Assembly: GCF_021556485.1 (NCBI RefSeq)
Contig: NZ_JAKGBW010000008.1
Location: 1-64,000, forward strand
Direction of reading: 5' to 3'
Origin: Oceanobacillus alkalisoli
GTDB taxonomy: Bacteria > Bacillota > Bacilli > Bacillales > Amphibacillaceae
DNA length: 64,000 nucleotides
Under the pieces are notes generated by a model. It was not told the DNA's origin and ran no database searches. It saw only the letters and a program-made list of their open reading frames with translations. This document shows, in pieces, positions 41,484 through 50,181 of the stretch. Numbering within the stretch: position 1 is the stretch's first letter; each line of letters starts with the position of its first letter. The translations under genes were made by a program, and so were the position numbers.

Positions 41484-42032
41484 ATGACAAAAGTAGGTAT
41501 TGTAATTGGAAGTATCCGTAATAATTCATTCTCCGAGCAGCTTGCTAAAAATATTGTAGAGTTCTTCCCAGCAGGTTATGAAGCAGAATTTATCGAAATT
41601 GCAGATCTGCCACTTTATAACCAGGATTCTGATGATAATATCCCGGAAGTTTATACAACTTTCCGTAATACAATAAAGGCCCTTGATGCTGTTATATTTG
41701 TAACACCAGAACATAACCGCTCCATTCCAGCTGCACTTAAAAATGCTCTTGACGTTGGTTCACGTCCTTATGGTTCAAATGTATGGGACGGCAAACCAGC
41801 TCTAATTGTGAGCCAGTCTCCAAGTAATTTAAGTGGATTCGGTGCAAACCACCACTTGCGTCAAGTGCTCGCATTCCTAAACATGCCAGTTGTACAGCAG
41901 CCAGAAGTATATATTGCAAATGTCCACGAATTGCTTGGTGAAGACGGAAAGATTACAAATCAGGATACAGTAGGATTCTTGCAATCCATAGTAGAAGCTT
42001 ATGTTGCTTTCGTAAAGCGTCACGAAGCGTAA
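41484..42032 (+). CDS. NAD(P)H-dependent FMN reductase
   Basis: 182 residues with a flavodoxin-like fold. The FMN phosphate loop is GSIRNNSFSEQLAKNI near the N-terminus, with TPEHNRSIPAALKNALD and IVSQSPSNLSGFGANHHLRQVLAFL following, as in the ChrR/YieF/AzoR-type flavin reductases. It reduces FMN, quinones or azo compounds with NADPH. ATG 41484 is 6 bp behind AGGATG; an in-frame ATG at 41475 has no good ribosome site. Convergent with the catalase gene over a shared terminator, so both may be part of an oxidative-stress cluster. Confidence 0.9.
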   Translation: MTKVGIVIGSIRNNSFSEQLAKNIVEFFPAGYEAEFIEIADLPLYNQDSDDNIPEVYTTFRNTIKALDAVIFVTPEHNRSIPAALKNALDVGSRPYGSNVWDGKPALIVSQSPSNLSGFGANHHLRQVLAFLNMPVVQQPEVYIANVHELLGEDGKITNQDTVGFLQSIVEAYVAFVKRHEA

Positions 42033-42066
42033 GAAAGCTTTAACCTAATCTTTAAATTCCATCCCA

Positions 42067-42108
42067 TCAAAAAAAGGAAATGACGTAGTAGCCATTTCCT
42101 TTTTTTGA
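42067..42108. terminator. Bidirectional terminator between FMN reductase and catalase
   Basis: TCAAAAAAAGGAAATG (42067-42082) and CATTTCCTTTTTTTGA (42093-42108) are perfect 16-bp arms between the two convergent genes. Confidence 0.88.
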
Positions 42109-44169
42109 TTACGTTCTATTCCAAAAACGCATCTGTGCAATTGCCGATACAAACTCCTCACCGAAATTTGGATTATTCGCTGCAAATATAACACCTGCTA
42201 GGTTATTTCCAGTTGATGACTGAATAAAGCTTTGTCCGGTTGTTGCAATGCCAATTGGTTTATAATGCCTATATGCTACATGAACAAACTCTGTCACGTC
42301 AGCATTGAATTTCCTCTGGTTTCTAGCATTTCCGCCAACGACATATAGTGAGTCTACGAGATAGGGACTCGAGGTAAGAAATGTTTCATCCACTTTGAGC
42401 TCTGTGCCATTAGATCCTGTAATGGTACCGAGTGTTTCACTTACAATAACGACAAATACGCGATAACGTTCAAGGGTGTTCAGTACGCTGGATACTTCAT
42501 TATAATTAAAACCATCGCCAATCAATACACCGACTTTTTGTGTAGCAGCATATTTAGGGGTGTTTGCTTGGCTCAGGGAAGGGTAGCTTGTGGAAACAGG
42601 AACATTCGTCCCACTAGGACGGTTAACCCCAATATTATCAGCAATAATATTTGCTAACTCCTTATCAACGTTAACAAGAAGATCAACAACCTGCTGCCTG
42701 ACAAATTCTCTTTTCACACTTCCAACCTGATAACTAAGCCCGTCAATCGTATGCTGTTTTTCAATAGGTGTTAGACTATTCCAGAAAATTCTTGGCTGTG
42801 AAAAGTAATCATAGAAAGATTCGCTTCGATTCCGAGTGACATGCCCTTCAACTTTCGCTGGATAATGTGCATATCCTCCTTCTATAGGAGGCGTTGTATA
42901 TGGTGTGTTATTTGCGATTGAGTTTCTATGATAGTTTACTTGATCGACATCAATACGGTATCTCATAAACCCTTGCCGCTGGTTATTATGGAACGGACAG
43001 ATCGGTCGGTTAATCGGCAGGTCCTGGAAGTTAGCTGAACCAAGGCGGTGATACTGGGCCGTTTGGTAAGCAATCAACCTACCTTGCAAGACAGGGTCAT
43101 TCGAGAAGTCTATTCCTGGAACAACGTTTGCTGGGTTAAATGCTACTTGTTCTAATTCGGCAAATTCATTATCCACATTTTTATTTAATGTCATTTTACC
43201 AACAAGCTGGACAGGTATAAGTTCTTCTGGCCAAAACTTGGTAGGATCAAGAACATCAAAGTCGTATTTGAATTCATCTTCAAGCGGTATGAGTTGAACA
43301 CCTAGTTCATATTCCGGATAAGCTCCACGATTAATTGCTTCCCTGAGATCCCGGCGGTGGAAGTCTGGATCGAGCCCCCCTATTTTTAGTGCTTCGTCTT
43401 GCAGTAAAGAATGCACACCAAGAACCGGTTTCCAAACAAATCTTACAAAGGTAGCCACCCCATGTTCATTAACAAAGAGATACGTATTAATGGACCAAGA
43501 TTCCATCATGCGATAGCTTCGTAAAATACCTCGCTCAGACATGATCCATAATACCATGTGCAGGGATTCTGGATTATTTGCTACATAATCCCAAAAGTTG
43601 TCGTGGGCCCCAGAAGCTGTTGGGATATCCGAACGTGGCTCGGCCTTGTATGCATGTATCACATCTGGAAATTTCATCGGATCTTGGTTAATTAACACAG
43701 GCATGGCAATGGTCGTTAAATCATAATTTCCTTCTTCTGTATAAAATTTTGTTCCCCAGCAGCGTAAATCTCGTGCAGTGTCATAAGAATCTTTGCCGCC
43801 TTGTACAGTAGAAAACCGGACAAATACAGAAGTCTTTTTCCCAGCCTCCTGTAAAAATCCAGCTTTTGTAAATTGTTTCATGGATTCATAGCATTCGAAT
43901 TCTCCGTGTGCCCCGTACCCCCTTGCATGAACGACCCTTTCCGGTATCCTTTCTTTAACAAAGTGTGTCATCTTTTCAAAGTAATGAAAGTCCTCTAATA
44001 AACCTGGTCCACGCTCTCCGGCAGTTAAAATTTCTTCATCATTGGATACCTTTAACGATTGATTGGTAGTCATTGGTTTTCCAGTATTTTTAACACGGAA
44101 TTCATTCAACTGTTCATTTTTTTCGTTTTCAGTGTTGGAACTTTGATTTCTTGATGGTTTATTATCCAT
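42109..44169 (-). CDS. katE: Large-subunit catalase with C-terminal GATase-like domain (KatE/HPII type)
   Basis: 686 residues, the length of B. subtilis KatE. The catalytic His is in VVHARGYGAHGEFECY, the distal Asn region is FVRFSTVQGGKDSYDTARD and the proximal haem-ligand Tyr lies in RLIAYQTAQYHRLG. A flavodoxin-like C-terminal domain follows from about residue 545 (KVGVLIGDGFNYNEVSSVLN). It splits hydrogen peroxide. ATG 44169 lies behind AAGGCGGGTGTTTAATAA. The B. subtilis homologue is sigma-B controlled; I could not find a convincing sigma-B promoter here. Confidence 0.93.
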   Translation of the reverse strand: MDNKPSRNQSSNTENEKNEQLNEFRVKNTGKPMTTNQSLKVSNDEEILTAGERGPGLLEDFHYFEKMTHFVKERIPERVVHARGYGAHGEFECYESMKQFTKAGFLQEAGKKTSVFVRFSTVQGGKDSYDTARDLRCWGTKFYTEEGNYDLTTIAMPVLINQDPMKFPDVIHAYKAEPRSDIPTASGAHDNFWDYVANNPESLHMVLWIMSERGILRSYRMMESWSINTYLFVNEHGVATFVRFVWKPVLGVHSLLQDEALKIGGLDPDFHRRDLREAINRGAYPEYELGVQLIPLEDEFKYDFDVLDPTKFWPEELIPVQLVGKMTLNKNVDNEFAELEQVAFNPANVVPGIDFSNDPVLQGRLIAYQTAQYHRLGSANFQDLPINRPICPFHNNQRQGFMRYRIDVDQVNYHRNSIANNTPYTTPPIEGGYAHYPAKVEGHVTRNRSESFYDYFSQPRIFWNSLTPIEKQHTIDGLSYQVGSVKREFVRQQVVDLLVNVDKELANIIADNIGVNRPSGTNVPVSTSYPSLSQANTPKYAATQKVGVLIGDGFNYNEVSSVLNTLERYRVFVVIVSETLGTITGSNGTELKVDETFLTSSPYLVDSLYVVGGNARNQRKFNADVTEFVHVAYRHYKPIGIATTGQSFIQSSTGNNLAGVIFAANNPNFGEEFVSAIAQMRFWNRT

Positions 44170-44269
44170 TTATTAAACACCCGCCTTATCCGTCTAAATT
44201 ACAATCCCATTTATATTGCTATGCTCTGTGATTAGAACTAGAACTTAACCATCAAACTAAAATAAAGCA

Positions 44270-44714
44270 CTCGCTTTCATTCAGCGTAAGTGTCTGAAAC
44301 TCACTTCTGGAGGTCCGCAGTCCAGACACCTCTCGCACCTGCTGAGCGGCTGGTGAGCCTCCTCGCGGGCAAGCCCGCTGCGGGGTCTCACCAAGCCTAT
44401 CCTCCCGCAGGAGTCTCGAGGTGTCTGGACTGCTCCCAGCAAAGGCCGAATTTAGATCACTGTTTAATATTCCAGGAATTGAATCCTTATCGCGACGGAA
44501 TAATTTCTATTTAAAATAACCATCTTACCAGTTCAGTTGCCCGGTGGACGGTGACTCCTGCGGGAACAGCACGAGCCTGGAGACCCCGCAGGGCGGAAGC
44601 CCGAGGAGCTCTAGCCGTGCCTAAGGATGCGCATCCGTCCACCGGGAAACTGAACGGTGATTAGAACTCCAGTCTAGAGAATGCGCAAAATACTTACACT
44701 GAATAAAAGTGATT
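44270..44714. repeat. GC-rich TIR element, copy B (full, ~445 bp)
   Basis: The left end CTTTCATTCAGCGTAAGTGT and the right end TACACTGAATAAAAGTG are imperfect terminal inverted repeats. Inside are two palindromic blocks: one framed by GTCCAGACACCTC and GAGGTGTCTGGAC (with GCGGGCAAGCCCGC nested) and one framed by CAGTTCAGTTGCCCGGTGGA and TCCACCGGGAAACTGAAC, both with CTCCTGCGGGA motifs. It has no credible coding sequence. Related elements with CTCCTGCGGGA are common between genes in Bacillaceae. It lies upstream of katE and DUF454. Confidence 0.82.
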
Positions 44715-44870
44715 TTTTGATTTGGTGTCGTGGTTGGGTCGGGGTGAGAAATAACCGTCTCATTACTAGGTTGGATTATTCATGAATGGCCAAAAATTTT
44801 CATAAACATTTCATAAAGAAAGATGAATTCTATGGTAAAATAGGAGGAGAGGTTATTTTGAAATTAGGTG

Positions 44871-45278
44871 ATGGCAATCAGTAATCTAAGACGATGGATT
44901 TATATTACACTAGGACTTATTTCTTTCGGAGTTGGGGTAGCTGGAACGATACTGCCAGTACTGCCGGGAGGACCTTTCTTCCTATTTGCTTCATATTGTT
45001 TCACAAAGAGTTCGGAACGTCTCGACAGATGGTTTAAAAGCACATCATTCTATAAACAATATGTAGACCGCTACTTCATTAAACGATATATGACAAGATG
45101 GGAAAAAATTCGGATCAATATTATTGCCGATTTTTTTATTATCCTATCTGTAGTGATGATTGATATACTTATTATTCGGATCATCATGATTACACTAGGA
45201 CTTATCAAACATTACTACTTCATTTATCATATTAAAACAATAAAACCGGAAGAAATTGAGCTAGTTATGGATAAATAG
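44871..45278 (+). CDS. DUF454 (YbaN) family membrane protein
   Basis: About 135 residues with three to four hydrophobic helices. Family-typical segments are LGLISFGVGVAGTILPVLPGGPFFLFASYCFTKSSERLDRWF and a second hydrophobic pair near the C-terminus. The function is unknown. The start is uncertain: the good ribosome site AGGAGGAGAGG lies before a TTG at 44858 in another frame, while ATG 44871 follows only AAATTAGGTG. One extra G in this region could explain the mismatch. Confidence 0.8.
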   Translation: MAISNLRRWIYITLGLISFGVGVAGTILPVLPGGPFFLFASYCFTKSSERLDRWFKSTSFYKQYVDRYFIKRYMTRWEKIRINIIADFFIILSVVMIDILIIRIIMITLGLIKHYYFIYHIKTIKPEEIELVMDK

Positions 45279-45323
45279 AAACAAGCAGGATCGTCAGCGA
45301 TATGCTGACGATCCTGCTTGTTT
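45279..45323. terminator. Terminator of the DUF454 gene
   Basis: AAACAAGCAGGATCGTCAGC (45279-45298) and GCTGACGATCCTGCTTGTTT (45304-45323) are perfect 20-bp arms followed by TTATTTGG. Confidence 0.92.
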
Positions 45324-45367
45324 TTATTTGGCATCCGTAGTACAAAGAAATAAGAGGGGGAATGATC

Positions 45368-46549
45368 ATGAAAAAGGTTTATTTAATTGATGGAGCAAGA
45401 ACAGCTTTCACAGCATTTGGTGGTTCTTTCGCTGGTGTAACAGCAACAGAGCTTGGAACCGTAACAGCGAAAGAAGCCTTAAAGCGATCGAATGTTGCGT
45501 CGGAACAGGTTGACCATGTGATTTACGGGAATGTTATCCATTCCGAGACAAATGCGGCATACATCGCGAGACATATTGGACTGGAAACAGGTGTGCCAAA
45601 GGAAGTCCCCGCTTATATTGTGAACCGGCTCTGTGGTTCCGGGCTGCAATCCATTGTTTCGGGTGTGCAGGAAATATTGCTGAACGATGCAGAAATCGTC
45701 CTCGCTGGCGGGGTGGAAAATATGTCCCAAGCACCATATGCGAATTTCGAAAAAAGATTCGGTGGCGCAAAACTCGGTGAATTAAAATTCCATGATATGC
45801 TTCTATCTACATTATTTGATGAATATACTGGATTTGGTATGGGGGTAACTGCGGAAAATCTTGCAAAACAATATAATATTTCCCGAGTGGAACAGGATGA
45901 ATATGCAGTTCTTTCCCATGAGCGTGCAAGAAAGGCAAAGGAGTCCGGCCGTTTTAATGAAGAAATTGTTGCTGTAGACGTGAAATCAAGAAGGAAAACG
46001 GAATCCATTGTCCAAGATGAACATATTAAACCGGATACGACATTAGAAAAAATCAGTGGATTGCGCCCATCATTTGAGAAAGATGGCACGGTAACTGCTG
46101 CCAATGCTTCGGGGATCAATGACGGAGCAGCAAGTGTTGTCATTGCCTCAGAACAAGCGGTAAAAGAGCGGGAATTACAACCGCTTGCTGAAATCGTTTC
46201 TTGGGCCGCATCAGGTGTCGACCCATCAGTTATGGGAATTGGGCCGGTTCCGGCAATGAAGAAAGCGTTGGAGAAAGCTGGACTTACACTTACAGATATC
46301 GATTTCGTGGAAGTAAATGAAGCTTTTGCAGCCCAATATCTTGCCGTGGAGAAGGAGCTTGGACTTGATAGAGAGAAAACGAATGTTAACGGCGGAGCGA
46401 TTGCTTTAGGCCATCCAGTTGGAGTAAGCGGTACTCGTCTAGCATTATCCGCAGCTTATGAACTAAGAAACAGGGATAAGGAATATGCACTTGTCAGTCT
46501 TTGTATCGGAGGCGGCCAAGGAATTGCGATGGTTATGAAAAGAAGTTAA
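45368..46549 (+). CDS. Thiolase / acetyl-CoA acetyltransferase
   Basis: 393 residues. The nucleophilic Cys is in NRLCGSGLQSIVSG (about residue 90), the covering loop GGVENMSQAPY follows, and the second active-site residues are in VNEAFAAQY, GGAIALGHPVGVSGTRLA and the final SLCIGGGQGIAMVM with the acid/base Cys. It joins two acetyl-CoA to acetoacetyl-CoA or cleaves beta-ketoacyl-CoA. ATG 45368 has the best spacing to AAGAGGGGG; ATG 45362 is too close. Alone in its unit except for the phosphoesterase gene 17 bp downstream, so biosynthetic or degradative use cannot be decided. Confidence 0.92.
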   Translation: MKKVYLIDGARTAFTAFGGSFAGVTATELGTVTAKEALKRSNVASEQVDHVIYGNVIHSETNAAYIARHIGLETGVPKEVPAYIVNRLCGSGLQSIVSGVQEILLNDAEIVLAGGVENMSQAPYANFEKRFGGAKLGELKFHDMLLSTLFDEYTGFGMGVTAENLAKQYNISRVEQDEYAVLSHERARKAKESGRFNEEIVAVDVKSRRKTESIVQDEHIKPDTTLEKISGLRPSFEKDGTVTAANASGINDGAASVVIASEQAVKERELQPLAEIVSWAASGVDPSVMGIGPVPAMKKALEKAGLTLTDIDFVEVNEAFAAQYLAVEKELGLDREKTNVNGGAIALGHPVGVSGTRLALSAAYELRNRDKEYALVSLCIGGGQGIAMVMKRS

Positions 46550-46565
46550 GGAATCAGGTGACATT

Positions 46566-47384
46566 TTGCTCAAATATGTATGGAGATTTTTTACAATCTT
46601 TGCGATGTGGCTAACATTAAAAACATGGAAAGATACGAATCATGTAAAAATAAACAGAATAGAATTTAAAACAAACAAGCTCAGGCCTAGTCAATCTTTA
46701 CGGATTATTCAACTGAGTGATATGCATAATAAAAGGGCTTGGAATATTCATCAACGTTTACTTCATAAAATAAATAGATCATCACCGGATATTATCGTGA
46801 TCACAGGAGATCTGATCGACCGGCGGACAAGGAACTTCAAACAGATATTTAATTTTCTCGATCAGCTGATCAATATGCATATTCCGATTTACTTTGTTAC
46901 AGGAAATCATGAATGGGGAAATAGAAAGAGAAAAAAATTCATGAAACAATTAAGGAAACGGAATATAACGATTCTAGGAAATGAAAGTACCCGGATTCAA
47001 GTTGCAGGTATTCCGCTCACTCTTGTTGGCGTCCATGATAGTTCCACGCATCATGAAAATGTGGAGGAGGCATTTCAACAGATAAGTGAAACCGGGTATA
47101 CGATTCTTTTATCCCATTCTCCCTATGTGATTAAGACGTATCCGAATCTTCCGGCGGATCTCGTATTAAGTGGTCATACGCATGGCGGTCAGGTGCGCTT
47201 GCCGTTCATTGGCGCTGTCATATCTCCGGGAGGTGGAGTGTTTCCAGAACTTGATAAAGGGACGTGTGAATGGAAGCGGAATAGGTATATTTACGTAGAT
47301 AGTGGGTTAGGTACGAGTATGATACCTGTTCGCTTTCTGAATCAAAGTCAGATTAGTCTTATTGAAATTAATGGGGACAATTAG
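46566..47384 (+). CDS. Membrane-associated metallophosphoesterase (YkuE/YaeI-like)
   Basis: 272 residues. A hydrophobic N-terminus is followed by the calcineurin-type motifs LSDMHNKR (DxH), VITGDLIDRR (GDxxDR), VTGNHEWG (GNHE), LLSHSPYV and SGHTHGGQV (GHTHGG). Such proteins bind two metal ions and cut phosphodiesters or lipid phosphates near the membrane. The start appears to be TTG 46566, 5-6 bp behind CAGGTGACAT. The 3' end overlaps the terminator it shares with the convergent flavodoxin gene. Confidence 0.87.
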   Translation: MLKYVWRFFTIFAMWLTLKTWKDTNHVKINRIEFKTNKLRPSQSLRIIQLSDMHNKRAWNIHQRLLHKINRSSPDIIVITGDLIDRRTRNFKQIFNFLDQLINMHIPIYFVTGNHEWGNRKRKKFMKQLRKRNITILGNESTRIQVAGIPLTLVGVHDSSTHHENVEEAFQQISETGYTILLSHSPYVIKTYPNLPADLVLSGHTHGGQVRLPFIGAVISPGGGVFPELDKGTCEWKRNRYIYVDSGLGTSMIPVRFLNQSQISLIEINGDN

Positions 47385-47402
47385 GCAAACACCTAACTGT
47401 CC
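47375..47402. terminator. Shared terminator of convergent genes, overlapping coding ends
   Basis: GGACAATTAGG pairs with CCTAACTGTCC around CAAACA, then TTGTTTTC. The stem covers the last codons of both the phosphoesterase (47384) and flavodoxin (47393) genes. Confidence 0.65.
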
Positions 47403-47860
47403 TTGTTTTCACTTGCAGCGATTTGAATAGCGGCTTCTGCAAATTGTTCGAGTTGCTCGATATCTTCGTTGGATGGTGTTAAGTCAACTTTAAAACGAAC
47501 TGGTGCAAGCTTTGCTCCAAGAAACTTTAGCTTATCTCCCATTAAGTCGACAGATAAACAAAATTCATCATAAGCAGTATCACCAGATCCAAACACAGCG
47601 AATGTCGTCGTTCCTAAATCTGCATCATCCAATTCATCATAAAAATCTTCTGCTTCAAACGGAACTTCCCCGTCATCGGATGAGTGGGTCCCGATAAATA
47701 CAGCATCGTAGTCGGATAATTCATCAACATCAATCGGGTCGAAGTCGAAGGTCCTGATTTCTACGTCATGCTCTTTATATTCAAGATAGCCGGCAATTGC
47801 CTCTGCCATCATTTCTGTATTCCCTGTTGTAGAAATATAAAGTAGTAATATATTTGCCAT
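47393..47860 (-). CDS. Flavodoxin
   Basis: 155 residues, an acidic FMN-binding electron carrier. The phosphate-binding loop is LYISTTGNTEMMAEAI (residues 8-23), and the isoalloxazine loops are GTHSSDDGEVP and FGSGDTAYDEFCLSVD. The length and charge match the short-chain Bacillus flavodoxins YkuN/YkuP, which feed fatty-acid desaturase or BioI. ATG 47860 (MANILLLYI) follows GGAGGGATTATA; the longer frame to 47881 is not needed. Confidence 0.92.
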   Translation of the reverse strand: MANILLLYISTTGNTEMMAEAIAGYLEYKEHDVEIRTFDFDPIDVDELSDYDAVFIGTHSSDDGEVPFEAEDFYDELDDADLGTTTFAVFGSGDTAYDEFCLSVDLMGDKLKFLGAKLAPVRFKVDLTPSNEDIEQLEQFAEAAIQIAASENKDS

Positions 47861-48018
47861 TATAATCCCTCCATCTTCCATTGTTTATTTTAACGTATAA
47901 ATCGAATCCGTTTCAATAAAAGGACATTCTAGAAAAATATTATTATCTGTTCTACAAAAGTAATGGAAGGAAAAAAGGGTTTAGGTCTTTTTAATCACAT
48001 TAATCTGTCAAGAACCTT

Positions 48019-48044
48019 TAAGAAATGGATGAAGCTGCCGATAT
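48019..48044 (+). promoter_or_regulatory. Sigma-D (motility) promoter
   Basis: TAAG (48019-48022), 14 bp, GCCGATAT (48037-48044). The -10 element is an exact match to the Bacillus sigma-D consensus (TAAA-N14-16-GCCGATAT). It drives the MCP-cheA-cheW unit. Confidence 0.78.
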
Positions 48045-48109
48045 AAGATAGGTAGACTTACAGAAATACATAACATAATAACCAACACATATAGAGAGAA
48101 GTGAAGTGA

Positions 48110-50134
48110 TTGAAGAAGAAAGAAGCACAAAAGAAAAATAAACGGCAAAAATTTACAGCAGGTCTCCGCATGCAATTAACGGTTCCCTTCGCTATATTAA
48201 TTGTTCTTGCGGTGGGAATTGTCGCCTTTGTTAGTTATAATTTCAGTGTACGGACGACTACAGATGAACTATCTAAAAATGTGGAGCAGCAAATGATTAG
48301 TGTGAATCACACATTTGATATGTATTTTGGCTATATGGAAAATGCTTTGACTCGAATGGCATCGAATTCAACATTACGTAGATTTAGCGGGGATAATTTC
48401 AGTGAACTATTTTCCTATTTGCAAGAATCGAGTTTGGCGAGTGATGATTTAAAGGCTACATTTGCAGGTTACGATGATAGTGAAGAAATCATTATTTATC
48501 CTCATGATAATGCGATAGAGGATGTTAACCCGAAAGAACGGAATTGGTATACGGAAGCGGTAGAACAGGATGGAGGAATTGTTTGGACCGAGCCGTACGA
48601 AGATGCTCTTTCAGGGGATATCGTCATTACAGCTGCAAAAGCTTTTTACGAATATAATCAACTCGTTGGCGTGGCGGGGATTGATGTTCATACAAATGCC
48701 TTGTTGAATTTAATTAATGATATTCAAATTGGAGATAACGGGTATGCAGTTGTTTTGGACGAGGCTGGAAATTTCGTTACGAATCCCGATGAAACACGGA
48801 TTGGAGAAAATGTAGCAGAGGAAAATTTCTATCAGGAGATACTTGCTGAAGGTGAGCAAGGTATGATTGAGACGAATGTAAACGGAGAATCCTTAACCAT
48901 CGGTTTTATTAAAAATTCGACAACCGGGTGGATTATTGCAGGATTTCTCGATGAGAATGAATTTGCAGATAAAGCAAGTGCTGTTATGTTACCGATCTTT
49001 ATTACGCTGCTTATCGTGTTAGTTCTAGCGATAATTGCTGCAGCAATCATTTCCAATCGTTTGATTAATCCGATTCAGGAATTGCAACAATCAATGAAGC
49101 GAGTGGAAGAGGGAGATTTAACAGCGACGAAGGTTATTCCCCGGAAGGATGAAATTGGTGCATTAAGCAAGAGTTTCAGCTTTATGGTGAATGAAATGCG
49201 CAATGTAATCGATCAGATATCCCATAGTTCATACAAAGTATCGGATGCTGCCGAAAATCTTGTCGCAAGTTCAGAAGAAAATACGGCCTCTGCAAGTGAA
49301 GTTGCCCGGACGATGGAAGAGATTGCTGCTGGTGCAAGTAATCAAGCCGACTTAAATGAACAGAACACAAAAGCGTTCCAATCTTTATCAGAAATGATTC
49401 AGGAAATTAAAGAAAAGAATGAACAAATCTTTGCTAAAGCTGAGGACATGGGGCGGCTTTCCAGTACTGGGGTAAAATCAATCCAGGCGCTTGCAACCCG
49501 ATCTACTGAAACGTCTGAAGTGGCGCAGCAGGTTGTGACCGCGATTGAACAATTAAATGAGAAATCGGCAAATATTAATACCATCGTTGACAAGATTGCA
49601 AACATTGCAAGCCAAACAAACCTGCTTGCCCTAAATGCGTCCATCGAGGCAGCACGTGCCGGGGAACATGGTCATGGCTTTGCCGTTGTTGCAAATGAAG
49701 TTGGTAAGCTTGCAGAACAGACGACAGACGCCTTGAAAGATGTTGGAGCAATTATTGCTGAGATGCAGGAAGAAACAAAGCAATCAGTTGGAATCGTAGA
49801 ACAAACAATGCGTTTATTTGAACAGCAAACGGAGAGTGTCGGTGAAACTGGACAAGCTTTCCTTGCTATTTCTGGTTCAGTGAATGAGAACAGCCAAATG
49901 GCAGAACAGATTATGAAGCTTACGAATTCGATTGTAGAAATGGAAAAAGAACTCATTCAGAACACGGAAAATTATGCGTCAATCAGTGAGGAAACGGCTG
50001 CGGGTACTGAAGAAATCTCTGCGTCAATTGAAGAACAAACTGCTTCGATGGAAATGTTGACTGATTTAGCTACAGACTTAGAAGCAATCGCAAGCACAAT
50101 GAACGAAGAGATTAACCGATTTAAAATTAATTAA
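48110..50134 (+). CDS. Methyl-accepting chemotaxis protein with dCache sensor
   Basis: 674 residues. A cytoplasmic basic N-terminus, helix 1 (about 24-46), an extracellular double-Cache ligand domain (about 47-295, with [25 protein letters not shown] and GVAGIDV), helix 2 (about 297-320), HAMP and a long signalling coiled coil with the hairpin tip [20 protein letters not shown] continuing [18 protein letters not shown]. It senses a small ligand, often an amino acid, and controls CheA. The start seems to be TTG 48110. It is the first gene behind the sigma-D promoter, and cheA follows after 47 bp with no terminator. Confidence 0.92.
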   Translation: MKKKEAQKKNKRQKFTAGLRMQLTVPFAILIVLAVGIVAFVSYNFSVRTTTDELSKNVEQQMISVNHTFDMYFGYMENALTRMASNSTLRRFSGDNFSELFSYLQESSLASDDLKATFAGYDDSEEIIIYPHDNAIEDVNPKERNWYTEAVEQDGGIVWTEPYEDALSGDIVITAAKAFYEYNQLVGVAGIDVHTNALLNLINDIQIGDNGYAVVLDEAGNFVTNPDETRIGENVAEENFYQEILAEGEQGMIETNVNGESLTIGFIKNSTTGWIIAGFLDENEFADKASAVMLPIFITLLIVLVLAIIAAAIISNRLINPIQELQQSMKRVEEGDLTATKVIPRKDEIGALSKSFSFMVNEMRNVIDQISHSSYKVSDAAENLVASSEENTASASEVARTMEEIAAGASNQADLNEQNTKAFQSLSEMIQEIKEKNEQIFAKAEDMGRLSSTGVKSIQALATRSTETSEVAQQVVTAIEQLNEKSANINTIVDKIANIASQTNLLALNASIEAARAGEHGHGFAVVANEVGKLAEQTTDALKDVGAIIAEMQEETKQSVGIVEQTMRLFEQQTESVGETGQAFLAISGSVNENSQMAEQIMKLTNSIVEMEKELIQNTENYASISEETAAGTEEISASIEEQTASMEMLTDLATDLEAIASTMNEEINRFKIN

Positions 50135-50181
50135 ACTGGCCCGCTTAAGTGTGATGAAACGGAGCTTTGGAAAGGATGTAC